Below are positions 18,629-27,117 of a DNA stretch of 64,000 nt, in pieces; positions within the stretch are counted from its first letter, which is position 1; each line of letters starts with the position of its first letter. Made by a program: the position numbers and the translations under genes. Source of the stretch: Chryseobacterium gambrini (lineage in GTDB: Bacteria; Bacteroidota; Bacteroidia; Flavobacteriales; Weeksellaceae); the NCBI RefSeq assembly GCF_900156825.1, contig NZ_FTOV01000002.1, positions 124,001 through 188,000 on the forward strand. Reading direction: 5' to 3'. The notes under the pieces are model-generated. The model was given only the letters and a program-made list of their open reading frames with translations, made no database searches and had not been told where the DNA came from.

Positions 18629-19396
18629 ATGAGTGCAAAAAAAGGCTTACATCTTACGCTGAAAATTTGGAGACAAAAAAATAATAAATCTAAAGGTCAG
18701 TTTGAGACTTATAAAATATCGGATGTTTCTACAGATTCTTCATTTTTGGAGATGTTGGACATCCTTAACGAGAGTTTAATTAACGAAGGAAAAGAGCCGG
18801 TAGCTTTCGATCACGACTGTCGTGAAGGAATCTGCGGAATGTGTTCTCTTTACATCAACGGTAGAGCACACGGTCCGGATACAGGAATTACAACCTGTCA
18901 GCTTCACATGAGAATGTTCAAAGACGGTGAAACCATCGTTATCGAACCATGGAGAAGTGCGGCTTTCCCGGTTATTAAAGACTTAATGGTAGACAGAAGC
19001 GCATTCGACAGAGTAATGGCTGCTGGTGGTTTCATTTCAGTGAACACTTCAGGAAATACTTTGGACGCCAATGCAATTCCGGTTCCTAAAGAAGATGCAG
19101 ACAAAGCAATGGACGCTGCTGCCTGTATCGGATGCGGAGCTTGTGTGGCTACCTGTAAAAACGGATCTGCAATGCTATTCGTTGGGGCTAAAGTTTCTCA
19201 GTACGCACTTTTACCGCAGGGTAGAGTAGAAGCGAAGAGAAGAGTACTGAACATGGTAAAAGCCATGGACGAAGAAGGATTCGGAAACTGTTCAAACACA
19301 GGAGCTTGTGAAGTGGAATGTCCGAAAGGAATTTCTCTTGAAAACATTGCCCGAATGAACAGAGAATTTATCACAGCTTTTGCTGACAGAGGATAA
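18629..19396 (+). CDS. sdhB: Succinate dehydrogenase iron-sulphur subunit
   Basis: Electron-transfer subunit of complex II, 255 residues. The N-terminal ferredoxin domain has the [2Fe-2S] cysteines in [19 protein letters not shown] and TTCQ. The C-terminal domain holds the two further clusters: [15 protein letters not shown] and [15 protein letters not shown]. Closes the operon sdhC-sdhA-DUF2846-sdhB and is followed by a terminator. Confidence 0.95.
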   Translation: MSAKKGLHLTLKIWRQKNNKSKGQFETYKISDVSTDSSFLEMLDILNESLINEGKEPVAFDHDCREGICGMCSLYINGRAHGPDTGITTCQLHMRMFKDGETIVIEPWRSAAFPVIKDLMVDRSAFDRVMAAGGFISVNTSGNTLDANAIPVPKEDADKAMDAAACIGCGACVATCKNGSAMLFVGAKVSQYALLPQGRVEAKRRVLNMVKAMDEEGFGNCSNTGACEVECPKGISLENIARMNREFITAFADRG

Positions 19397-19413
19397 AATC
19401 TATCGAGATAACA

Positions 19414-19450
19414 TAAAAAATCGTCTCCTCACCGGATGGCGATTTTTTTT
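19414..19450 (+). terminator. Terminator of the sdh operon
   Basis: AAAAAATCGTCTCC ... GGATGGCGATTTTTTTT hairpin (one internal mismatch) with T run. Confidence 0.75.
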
Positions 19451-19480
19451 AGTTAAATCTTTCATAAAAGTAATATTTAA

Positions 19481-19512
19481 TTGCTTTTAGTTTAATGAAA
19501 AAACTATTTTTG
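19481..19512 (+). promoter_or_regulatory. Promoter of the thioredoxin-fold lipoprotein gene
   Basis: TTG (19481-19483), 21 bp, TATTTTTG (19505-19512), 19 bp before the ATG. Confidence 0.6.
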
Positions 19513-19531
19513 CGTAATTATAAAATTCAAA

Positions 19532-21103
19532 ATGAAAAAATATCTTTTATTGTTTATCATCGCGGTTTTTGCGATGTCTTGCTCTAAAAAAGTAGAAGTA
19601 AAAGGAAAAATCACGGGAGGTTCTCCATTGGAGAGAATAGAATTAATAGAAGCTTCGGGAGTAGCAACTTTACCATTAATGAATATCGGGGTAAATAAAG
19701 ACGGAACTTTCACTGGAAATTTCGATGCTCCGAAAAGCGGAATGTATCTGCTTTCTTACGGAGGAAAAAGAAATTTAATCTACCTTAAAGGCGGTCAGAA
19801 ACTTGAAATTTCTGGTAATGCAATGACTTTCCCGACTGAATATGTGATCACGGGAGATGCGAAGAATAACAACGATTTCTTCATGGCTACCCAGAAATAT
19901 CTTGCAACGTATGCTCAGACAGTTAATATGAATGAGCTGATGACGAAAGATGAAAAAACCTTCCTTAAAGGAATAGAAAAAGTTCAGGCAGATGTTAATA
20001 AAAACATCGATGAAAATGTTAAGAAGTTTAGTCCGGATAATGAAGTGGTTACCTGGAAGAAAAATGATCTTTCAACTACGTTGCTTACCATCCTGAACCA
20101 GTATGAAATGGGACATAAGCAAATGGGGAATCCTTCATTTAAAGTAACGAAAGCTTTTACAGATTTCACTAATAAACTGGAAGAGAACAAAGATGTATTG
20201 GTAAAAGAACATCCTTTATACAGAGAATATCTTTTAACAAAAATGAGTCCTGATTTTCAGAAATATGCTCAGGCAAAAACTGCAGGGAAAAAGGATGTTA
20301 CCACTTCAGAATTATTCACAGAATATTTAAAGAAAAACCAAAAAGATCTTTCACAGACAGCTAAAGACTATTTATTGGCATTTGTAATGGCGCAGTCGGA
20401 TATTCATCCGGGTTCACCTGAAAAAACAGTTGAGAAGATCAAAAAAATTATCGACGAAGATATTAAAGATGCTACCATTAAAGAAGATCTAAAGAAAATT
20501 CAGTTTGCCATCAACGGATTCAAAATTGGAGAACAGGCTCCTGAAGCTTCTTTAGTAAAAGCAGACGGAAAATCGTACAATCTTTCTGAAAATAAAGGAA
20601 AGCCATATTTATTAGCGTTTTATGCTTCTTGGAATCCTTATATAGGAGAAGCTACCATTCCTGTATTGAAAGAAGTAGTGAATTTTTACAAATCTAAAAT
20701 GAATTTTGTTTTTGTAAATGTTGACGATACAAAAGACCAGTTTGTGAAAACAAGCAGCTCTTTACTAAAAGGAATTACCGGAACTAATGTTTACGGTGAA
20801 AACGGATTAAATTCTGATATTGCTAAAAAATACGGAGTTTACGGATTTAAGTTACCTTGCTTTATCGTGGTAGATAAAGACGGTAAAATTGCAAGCAAGC
20901 CGTTCTTCAACTTAGGAGATCCGGAATTGGTGACCGTTTTAGACAAGCAGACAGGTCTTTCCGCTCCAAAGGTAAATCCTAATGTTCAGTTACAACCGGG
21001 ATTAGGAATGGATCCTGCAGTGGTAGCCGCTCAGCAGCAACAGGCAGCAGGACAACAGGCTCCTCAGCAACAGGCAAATCCTCAGCCGGCTCAGACAAAA
21101 TAA
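19532..21103 (+). CDS. DUF4369/AhpC-TSA thioredoxin-like lipoprotein lacking CxxC
   Basis: Lipoprotein signal with lipobox-like FAMSCSKK (Cys at residue 17). An N-terminal beta domain (VEVKGKITGGSPLERIELIE, DUF4369-like), a helical middle, then an AhpC/TSA or TlpA-type thioredoxin fold at about residues 345-470 (FKIGEQAPEASLVKADGKSY; KPYLLAFYASWNPYIGEATI). The redox motif normally found after 'ASW' is replaced: WNPYIGE instead of WCxxC, so no thiol chemistry is expected at that site. The tail is Gln/Ala/Pro-rich (AAQQQQAAGQQAPQQQAN). Periplasm- or outer-membrane-facing; probably a binding or structural role. Confidence 0.82.
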   Translation: MKKYLLLFIIAVFAMSCSKKVEVKGKITGGSPLERIELIEASGVATLPLMNIGVNKDGTFTGNFDAPKSGMYLLSYGGKRNLIYLKGGQKLEISGNAMTFPTEYVITGDAKNNNDFFMATQKYLATYAQTVNMNELMTKDEKTFLKGIEKVQADVNKNIDENVKKFSPDNEVVTWKKNDLSTTLLTILNQYEMGHKQMGNPSFKVTKAFTDFTNKLEENKDVLVKEHPLYREYLLTKMSPDFQKYAQAKTAGKKDVTTSELFTEYLKKNQKDLSQTAKDYLLAFVMAQSDIHPGSPEKTVEKIKKIIDEDIKDATIKEDLKKIQFAINGFKIGEQAPEASLVKADGKSYNLSENKGKPYLLAFYASWNPYIGEATIPVLKEVVNFYKSKMNFVFVNVDDTKDQFVKTSSSLLKGITGTNVYGENGLNSDIAKKYGVYGFKLPCFIVVDKDGKIASKPFFNLGDPELVTVLDKQTGLSAPKVNPNVQLQPGLGMDPAVVAAQQQQAAGQQAPQQQANPQPAQTK

Positions 21104-21123
21104 TTTAAATTGAGTACAGATAT

Positions 21124-21152
21124 AAACCTTATCTTCGGATAAGGTTTTTTTT
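21124..21152 (+). terminator. Terminator of the thioredoxin-fold gene
   Basis: Perfect stem AAACCTTATC-TTCG-GATAAGGTTT followed by T8. A -7 box (TATTTTTG, 21157-21164) for rlmD begins just after it. Confidence 0.9.
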
Positions 21153-21210
21153 ATTGTATTTTTGCAGACTGAAACGTAAAAGTTTCATTAGGAAAATAGA
21201 AAATTGTACA

Positions 21211-22623
21211 ATGAGCAGAAAGAATAAGAAAAATTTAATTCTTGAAAATATAAAACTCTTAAATGCAGGAGCTAAAGGAGTGGCAATAGGAAGAACGGAA
21301 GAAGGGAAAACCGTTATGGTTTCCGGAGCAATTCCAGGAGATGTGGTGAATGTAAGAGTGAAAAAAGCAAAGTCCAAATACTTTGAAGGTGAAGCTTTGG
21401 AAGTTCTGGAAAAATCGCCTTACAGAGTAGAGCCGAAATGTGTTCACTTCGGAGTTTGCGGAGGCTGCAAATGGCAGAACATGAGCTATGAAAAGCAGCT
21501 TGCTTTCAAACAGGAAGAAGTGTACAATAATATTAAACGAATCGGAGGCATTGAAAATTTTGATACCGTTCCGATTTTAGGTTCGGAAGAGCAGTATTTT
21601 TACCGAAATAAAATGGAGTTTTCTTTCTCCAATTCCCGTTGGCTTACCCAATACGAGATCAGTTCCGAAGAAAATTTCGGCAGCAGAGATGCTTTAGGGT
21701 TTCATATTCCGGGGATGTGGAGCAAAATTCTAGATCTTAAAGAATGTTTTCTTCAGGAAGATCCTTCAAACGCGATCCGATTGGCAGTGAAACAGTATGT
21801 TGTAAATGAAGGCTTAGACTTTTTTGATGTCCGCAATCACGAAGGTTTTTTAAGAACTTTAATGATGAGACAAAACTCGAAAGGCGAATGGATGGTTCTT
21901 TTCCAGCTTTTCAGAGAAGAAAAAGAAAACAGAGAAAAACTATTCGGATTTTTGCTTGAAAAATTCCCGCAAATCAAGACTTTGGTCTACGCGATTAATC
22001 CGAAAGCCAACGATTCTATCTATGATCTGGATATCAATGTGTATTTTGGGGAAGGCTATTTAATGGAGGAAATGGATGGTTTAAAGTTTAAAATCGGTCC
22101 AAAATCATTCTTTCAGACCAACTATAAACAAGCGTTGGAATTATACAGAAAAACGCTTGAATTTGCAGATTTAAAAGGAAATGAAGTAGTGTATGATCTT
22201 TATACAGGTACAGGAACAATTGCTCAGTATGTCGCAAGAAATGCAAAGCAGGTAATCGGAATAGAATCTGTACAGGAAGCCATAGATGCAGCCATTGAAC
22301 ACGCAGAACTGAACGGTCTTACGAATACAACGTTCTATTGCGGAGATATGAAAGATATTTTCAATGACGACTTTCTGGCGAATCATCCGAAAGCAGATGT
22401 CCTGATCACAGATCCTCCAAGAGACGGAATGCACCAGAAAGTGGTTGAGCAGATTTTAAAACTTTCTCCTGAAAAAGTAGTTTACGTAAGCTGTAATTCT
22501 GCTACCCAGGCAAGAGATTTAGCCTTAATGAAAGAACAGTATGATGTGGTAAAGATTTTACCGGTGGATATGTTCCCGCAGACGCATCACGTAGAAAATA
22601 TTGCTTTGCTGATTAAGAAATAA
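21211..22623 (+). CDS. rlmD: 23S rRNA (uracil-C5)-methyltransferase
   Basis: RlmD/RumA family SAM-dependent methyltransferase. Domains: TRAM (LLNAGAKGVAIGRTEEGKTV), an iron-sulphur cluster site (CVHFGVCGGCKWQNM plus an earlier partner), and the Rossmann methyltransferase domain with YDLYTGTGTIAQYVA, ITDPPRDGMH and the catalytic cysteine in VYVSCNSATQARDL. 470 residues, normal. The ATG at 21211 is chosen over an upstream in-frame TTG at 21154 because the extension contains the -7 promoter box. DUF6452 and DUF6048 genes follow, an arrangement seen in other Bacteroidota. Confidence 0.92.
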   Translation: MSRKNKKNLILENIKLLNAGAKGVAIGRTEEGKTVMVSGAIPGDVVNVRVKKAKSKYFEGEALEVLEKSPYRVEPKCVHFGVCGGCKWQNMSYEKQLAFKQEEVYNNIKRIGGIENFDTVPILGSEEQYFYRNKMEFSFSNSRWLTQYEISSEENFGSRDALGFHIPGMWSKILDLKECFLQEDPSNAIRLAVKQYVVNEGLDFFDVRNHEGFLRTLMMRQNSKGEWMVLFQLFREEKENREKLFGFLLEKFPQIKTLVYAINPKANDSIYDLDINVYFGEGYLMEEMDGLKFKIGPKSFFQTNYKQALELYRKTLEFADLKGNEVVYDLYTGTGTIAQYVARNAKQVIGIESVQEAIDAAIEHAELNGLTNTTFYCGDMKDIFNDDFLANHPKADVLITDPPRDGMHQKVVEQILKLSPEKVVYVSCNSATQARDLALMKEQYDVVKILPVDMFPQTHHVENIALLIKK

Positions 22624-22699
22624 TTTAATTACTTTTGAAGGAATCAAATCTTAAGATGAAATGCCGGATTTGTCCGGTAAAGTAAAACAAAATGTTCAG

Positions 22700-23182
22700 A
22701 TGAAATATTTTAAATTTTTAATCGCCATTTCTTTTATCAGTCTGCTTTTTTCATGTGGCGGCGATAATGATATCTGTGAAAGCGGGGAAGGAACTCCGAG
22801 AATGAGAGTTTCTTTCAAAACGCAGGCAACCGATAAGGAAAGAACGCTGGATTCTCTGTATGTAGCGGTAGATTACGGTTCCGGAAAAGTACAGTTGGGA
22901 GGACAGGCTAAAATTACTTCAAGGGTTATTCCTTTAAGAGTGGACAATTCAACTTATACGGATGTTTATTTCAGAATTACCAACAAAGGTTCTGAATCTA
23001 AAGTAAGGATAAATTATACCACAAAATCTGCTTATGTTTCTCCGGGTTGCGGAATAAAGCTTACCTACGAAAATTTAAATTCAGTATTAGATCCAAACAC
23101 AACGACTCCGGTAAAGGAAATCCAGGCCGGACAAAATTTTATAGAGAATGAAGACAAGACTAATCTTTTCCTTCTTTTTTAG
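22700..23182 (+). CDS. DUF6452-family lipoprotein, 160 aa
   Basis: The ATG at 22700 gives MKYFKFLIAISFISLLFSCG, a lipoprotein signal with the cysteine at residue 19; an upstream in-frame start would put 13 charged residues before it and is unlikely. The body is beta-rich with DICESGEGTPRMRVSFKT near the start and YTTKSAYVSPGCGIKLTY near the end, features of DUF6452. Function unknown. Its last 35 nt overlap the following DUF6048 gene, indicating translational coupling; the two families usually occur together. Confidence 0.8.
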   Translation: MKYFKFLIAISFISLLFSCGGDNDICESGEGTPRMRVSFKTQATDKERTLDSLYVAVDYGSGKVQLGGQAKITSRVIPLRVDNSTYTDVYFRITNKGSESKVRINYTTKSAYVSPGCGIKLTYENLNSVLDPNTTTPVKEIQAGQNFIENEDKTNLFLLF

Positions 23183-23813
23183 TGTAATCAGTCTTTTGGG
23201 CTTTGCTCAGGAGAAGAAAGATAAGGAAACTGCAAAGGAAAAATGGAAATATGAACCCAATTTCATGATCGGTTTTGATGTTCTGAATACAGGGGTTTCT
23301 TTCTTTTCAGACAGAAAGTTGTATCAGGGTTTTGTATCTTCAAAACTGAAAGATAATCTTCATGCCATAGCAGAAGCCGGTTTTGAGTCTAATATTTACC
23401 AGAAAAACGGTTATGACGGAAAGGCAAATGGCCCTTTCGTAAAAATCGGGGCATTCTATATGTTGGCAAAAGATCTTGAAAATGAATTCAATGGTTTCTA
23501 TGCGGGTGGAAAAATAGCGGGTTCCTTTTATAAACAGGAATATATGGCGGTTCCCGTTCGTGGCTACGGTGGAAGCAGTTCTGCAATTTCCTTTCCTTCC
23601 TCTACACAGTCGTCCTATTGGCTGGAAGGAACATTGGGAGGAAGAGTACAGCTTTTTGAAACTAATTTCTACATTGATGTCAATCTTCAGCCGCGATATC
23701 TGGTGTATACCACAAAACAGGACGAAATCCAGCCCATGATCGTTCCGGGATTCGGAAGAAGCTCTTCTAAATTCGGAATGGGCTTCGCGTGGAATCTGGC
23801 GTATAAATTTTAA
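23148..23813 (+). CDS. DUF6048-family outer-membrane protein, 221 aa
   Basis: Signal peptide MKTRLIFSFFFSVISLLGFAQ. Alternating hydrophobic strands such as FMIGFDVLNTGVSFF, GFYAGGKIAGSFY and FYIDVNLQPRYLVYT with a terminal aromatic (WNLAYKF) suggest an outer-membrane beta-barrel of about 10 strands. This matches DUF6048. It overlaps the DUF6452 lipoprotein gene by 35 nt in another frame; the two probably work as a lipoprotein-barrel pair at the outer membrane (inference). Confidence 0.8.
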   Translation: MKTRLIFSFFFSVISLLGFAQEKKDKETAKEKWKYEPNFMIGFDVLNTGVSFFSDRKLYQGFVSSKLKDNLHAIAEAGFESNIYQKNGYDGKANGPFVKIGAFYMLAKDLENEFNGFYAGGKIAGSFYKQEYMAVPVRGYGGSSSAISFPSSTQSSYWLEGTLGGRVQLFETNFYIDVNLQPRYLVYTTKQDEIQPMIVPGFGRSSSKFGMGFAWNLAYKF

Positions 23814-23969
23814 ATCAGCACATTAAGCAAAGTAATCCTTTTGAATTTTTAAAGGGTTATATTTTAAATAAAATTTTTAATCTATTACATGTTAATTGTT
23901 AAAATTAATATATAAATATGATTTTTATGTTGTTTTTTTAATTAAAGTTGATTTTTTTGATATTTTTTC

Positions 23970-24001
23970 TTTGATTTTTAAGTAATCTATGAGTATTTTT
24001 G
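23970..24001 (+). promoter_or_regulatory. Promoter of the first metallopeptidase gene
   Basis: TTTG (23970-23973), 20 bp, TATTTTTG (23994-24001), 22 bp before the ATG. Confidence 0.75.
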
Positions 24002-24023
24002 AAATATTAAAAATATTCTTAAT

Positions 24024-26942
24024 ATGAAAAAACTCATTACTACTTTTTTATGTAGTTTAATAGGAGGTACAGCTATTGCACAATGGACTCCAACTACATT
24101 CGCAGGTAGATCGGAAAAATCTTCTAATGTTAGAAGTTACTATAAGTTAGATCTTATAAAAATAAGAAGTCAACTTAAAGATGCACAAGAATCAGGAAAA
24201 AATGCTAAACCCGTAGAAATTTCATTGCCAACGATGGATGGTAAGATCGAAAGATTTTTAGTGTATAGCTTTCCGGTCGTAGTAAAAGAATTAGCAGATC
24301 AGTATCAATTGGGATCATATGTTGGTGTAGGAATTGATGATCCTTCTAAATATTTGAGATTTTCCGTCGCTCCAAATGATTTCCAGTCAATGGTTATTAA
24401 AGATGGAGTTTACGAATTTATTGAACCTCAAAATGCTGATAAAACAATTTACGGGGTACATCCTAAAACTAATAAGGCTCAAGGAGGTTTTGTTTGTAGT
24501 ATGAATGAAAGTGTATTATCGAAAAAGCAAATAGACGCTTTATATTCAAGAGGAAAAACATTTGATAAAAACCCTACTAACTTTGCTAAATCTTCTGATC
24601 AGAAATACAGAACCATGAGATTAGCAATGTCTGTAACAGGTGAGTATACGCAGTTTTTTGGTGGAACGGTAGCTGGAGCTCTTACTGCGATTAATGCCAC
24701 AATGACTAGGGTAAATGGTGTTTTTGAAAAAGATTTTGCATTGCACTTAATTCTACAGAATTTCCCGGGAGTTATTTACACTAATGCTGCCACAGATCCA
24801 TATTCTGCTGCGTCTGCCGGTGCAGGAGGTGCTTGGAATCTTGAATTACAAAATACCTTAACAGCAAATGTAGGAAATGCGAACTATGACATTGGTCATT
24901 TATTCGGTGCTTCCGGAGGTGGGGGAAATGCAGGATGTATTGGTTGTGTATGTACAGATCCTACTACTGCTGAACCAGAAGGTAAAGGATCCGGATTCAC
25001 CTCTCCTGCAGACGGAATTCCTCAGGGAGACAATTTTGATATAGATTATGTAGCTCACGAGATGGGGCATCAATTAGGAGCTAATCACACATTTTCTATG
25101 GATGTAGAAGGAACAGGGGTTAATATGGAACCAGGATCAGGTTCTACTATTATGGGATACGCTGGTATTACTGGGGCTACAGATGTACAGGCGCACTCAG
25201 ATCCTTACTTCCATGTTGCAAGTATTTTACAGGTTGAAGATAATCTTACTACCACCACATGTGATATTGAAACTTCTGTTACAAATAATCCTCCGGTAAT
25301 AGGGGCCCTTTCAGATTATACAATTCCGAAAGGAACTGCATTTGTTCTTACGGGAACAGCTACAGATCCTGAAAATGATCCAATGACTTATACTTGGGAA
25401 CAATTTGATGATACAGATATTCCGGTAACAAGTGTAACAGGAAATAACACAACAGGAGCATTGTTTAGATCTTTGTCTCCAACAGCTACAGGAAATACAA
25501 GATATTTTCCAAAATTATCTTCAGTATTAGCCGGAAACCTTACAGTTCCTGCAGACTGGGAAACTGTTTCGAATGTTGCAAGACCTACCAATTTTGTATT
25601 AACAGTAAGAGATAATAACCCAAACACAACATCTCAGCAAACACAAAGTGATATTTTAACGGTTACAGTAAGTAATGACGGACCATTTAAAATCAACACG
25701 ACTCAGGTTTATCACAATGCTCCATCAATTGTATCATGGGATGTAGCAAATACTGCTGCTGCTCCGTATAATTCTGCAAACGTAAAAATTGATTATACAA
25801 CAAATAACGGGACAACTTGGACTGTTCTTTCTGCTTCTACACCTAATGATGGATCAGAAACTTATACTTTTCCGGCTGCATTAAATGGACAGAATATTAA
25901 ATTAAGAATTTCATCAATAGGAAATGTTTTCTATGCAGTTAAGCAAATGTTGGTAACAAGTGCTGCAACATGTAATGGAAGTGCTCCTACTGGTATTGCA
26001 ATTTCTAATGTTACAACTTCTTCTGCTGTGATAAGTTGGAACTCAATTTTAAATGCTACTTACCAGATAAGATATAAAAAAGTTACTGAAACAGCATGGC
26101 AGCAAACAACTTCCTCTACCAATACTGTTACTTTAAATAGTCTGGAAGAAGGAGTTAAATATGATGTACAAGTTGCAGCAGTTTGCTCAGGAACTTTAGG
26201 TACATTCTCTGCGAATAATCAATTCGTTACTCAATCATCAGTTTCATATTGTGCAATATCATCAGCTGATCCATCAGAGGAGTACATTTCTAATGTTACA
26301 TTGGCAAATCTTAATAACACTTCAGGAGCAAGTACCTATACGGATTACGGAACTGACCCTACAAAAATTATAAATCTGCTAAGCGGATCTAATAATAATA
26401 CAGTTTCCGTAACCAAAACTTGGCCGGTTGATATATATTCTGAGGCAGTAAGAGTATGGATTGATTTTAATAGAGATGGAACATTTGATACAAGTGAACT
26501 GGTAATGAATGCAGCAGCAAATTCAACTCCAACAGTAAGTGCTACGTTTACAGTGCCGTCCACAGCAGTTCAAAATAAAATGCTTAAAATGAGAGTTGCA
26601 TTACGTTATAATACATCACCAGAAGCATGTACATCTTATACATTTGGTGAAGTTGAAGACTATAATGTATTCGTTACATCTACTATTTTATCAACAAGCG
26701 ATATTAGTAATCCGGAAAGTAATATTCAAATATATCCAAACCCAACATCAGATGTTTTAAACGTAACTAAAGTTTCAGATAAGGCTAGTTACAAAATTTA
26801 TGGAGCTACCGGACAGTTGATAAAACAAGGAAATATTAAGAATGGACAAATTTTTGTTTCTGAATTAATTAAAGGTGGGTATGTAATTTCCGTTGAAGAA
26901 AGAGGTAAAGAATTATTTACGTCAAAATTCATTAAAAAATAA
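24024..26942 (+). CDS. Secreted reprolysin-like zinc metallopeptidase with T9SS domain, 972 aa
   Basis: Signal peptide MKKLITTFLCSLIGGTAIAQ, a propeptide of about 190 residues, then a metzincin catalytic domain. The zinc site HEMGHQLGANH is at residues 345-355 (HExxHxxGxxH) and the Met-turn is in GSGSTIMGYAG. Several cysteines (GNAGCIGCVCTDP) lie before it. Then come Ig-like segments (NNPPVIGALSDYTIPKGTAF), one FN3 domain (about 650-735), one GEVED domain (VWIDFNRDG ... FGEVEDYNVFV) and a T9SS type A sorting domain (IQIYPNPTSDVLNVTK to the end). First of three tandem paralogues, with its own promoter and terminator. Predicted secreted protease; substrate unknown. Confidence 0.92.
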   Translation: MKKLITTFLCSLIGGTAIAQWTPTTFAGRSEKSSNVRSYYKLDLIKIRSQLKDAQESGKNAKPVEISLPTMDGKIERFLVYSFPVVVKELADQYQLGSYVGVGIDDPSKYLRFSVAPNDFQSMVIKDGVYEFIEPQNADKTIYGVHPKTNKAQGGFVCSMNESVLSKKQIDALYSRGKTFDKNPTNFAKSSDQKYRTMRLAMSVTGEYTQFFGGTVAGALTAINATMTRVNGVFEKDFALHLILQNFPGVIYTNAATDPYSAASAGAGGAWNLELQNTLTANVGNANYDIGHLFGASGGGGNAGCIGCVCTDPTTAEPEGKGSGFTSPADGIPQGDNFDIDYVAHEMGHQLGANHTFSMDVEGTGVNMEPGSGSTIMGYAGITGATDVQAHSDPYFHVASILQVEDNLTTTTCDIETSVTNNPPVIGALSDYTIPKGTAFVLTGTATDPENDPMTYTWEQFDDTDIPVTSVTGNNTTGALFRSLSPTATGNTRYFPKLSSVLAGNLTVPADWETVSNVARPTNFVLTVRDNNPNTTSQQTQSDILTVTVSNDGPFKINTTQVYHNAPSIVSWDVANTAAAPYNSANVKIDYTTNNGTTWTVLSASTPNDGSETYTFPAALNGQNIKLRISSIGNVFYAVKQMLVTSAATCNGSAPTGIAISNVTTSSAVISWNSILNATYQIRYKKVTETAWQQTTSSTNTVTLNSLEEGVKYDVQVAAVCSGTLGTFSANNQFVTQSSVSYCAISSADPSEEYISNVTLANLNNTSGASTYTDYGTDPTKIINLLSGSNNNTVSVTKTWPVDIYSEAVRVWIDFNRDGTFDTSELVMNAAANSTPTVSATFTVPSTAVQNKMLKMRVALRYNTSPEACTSYTFGEVEDYNVFVTSTILSTSDISNPESNIQIYPNPTSDVLNVTKVSDKASYKIYGATGQLIKQGNIKNGQIFVSELIKGGYVISVEERGKELFTSKFIKK

Positions 26943-26972
26943 TAAGAAATTAATCTAATTATTAATGATAAA

Positions 26973-27003
26973 ATAATCTCCAGATATTTCTGGAGATTAT
27001 TTA
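26973..27003 (+). terminator. Terminator of first metallopeptidase gene
   Basis: Perfect stem ATAATCTCCAG-ATATTT-CTGGAGATTAT followed by a T-rich stretch. Confidence 0.85.
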
Positions 27004-27117
27004 TTTTTTATCAAATTACGATGCTAAAAAATATTTTTTAGGTTAAAAAGCGTGTCAATACAATATTTATGATCTGAAAATAGCTATATTTGGCGGGTAA
27101 ATTTAATTTAAAAAGCT

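Noticed and set aside
22661..22699. Upstream start of the DUF6452 lipoprotein
   Set aside because: It would place 13 polar residues before a clear lipoprotein signal; ATG at 22700 fits better.
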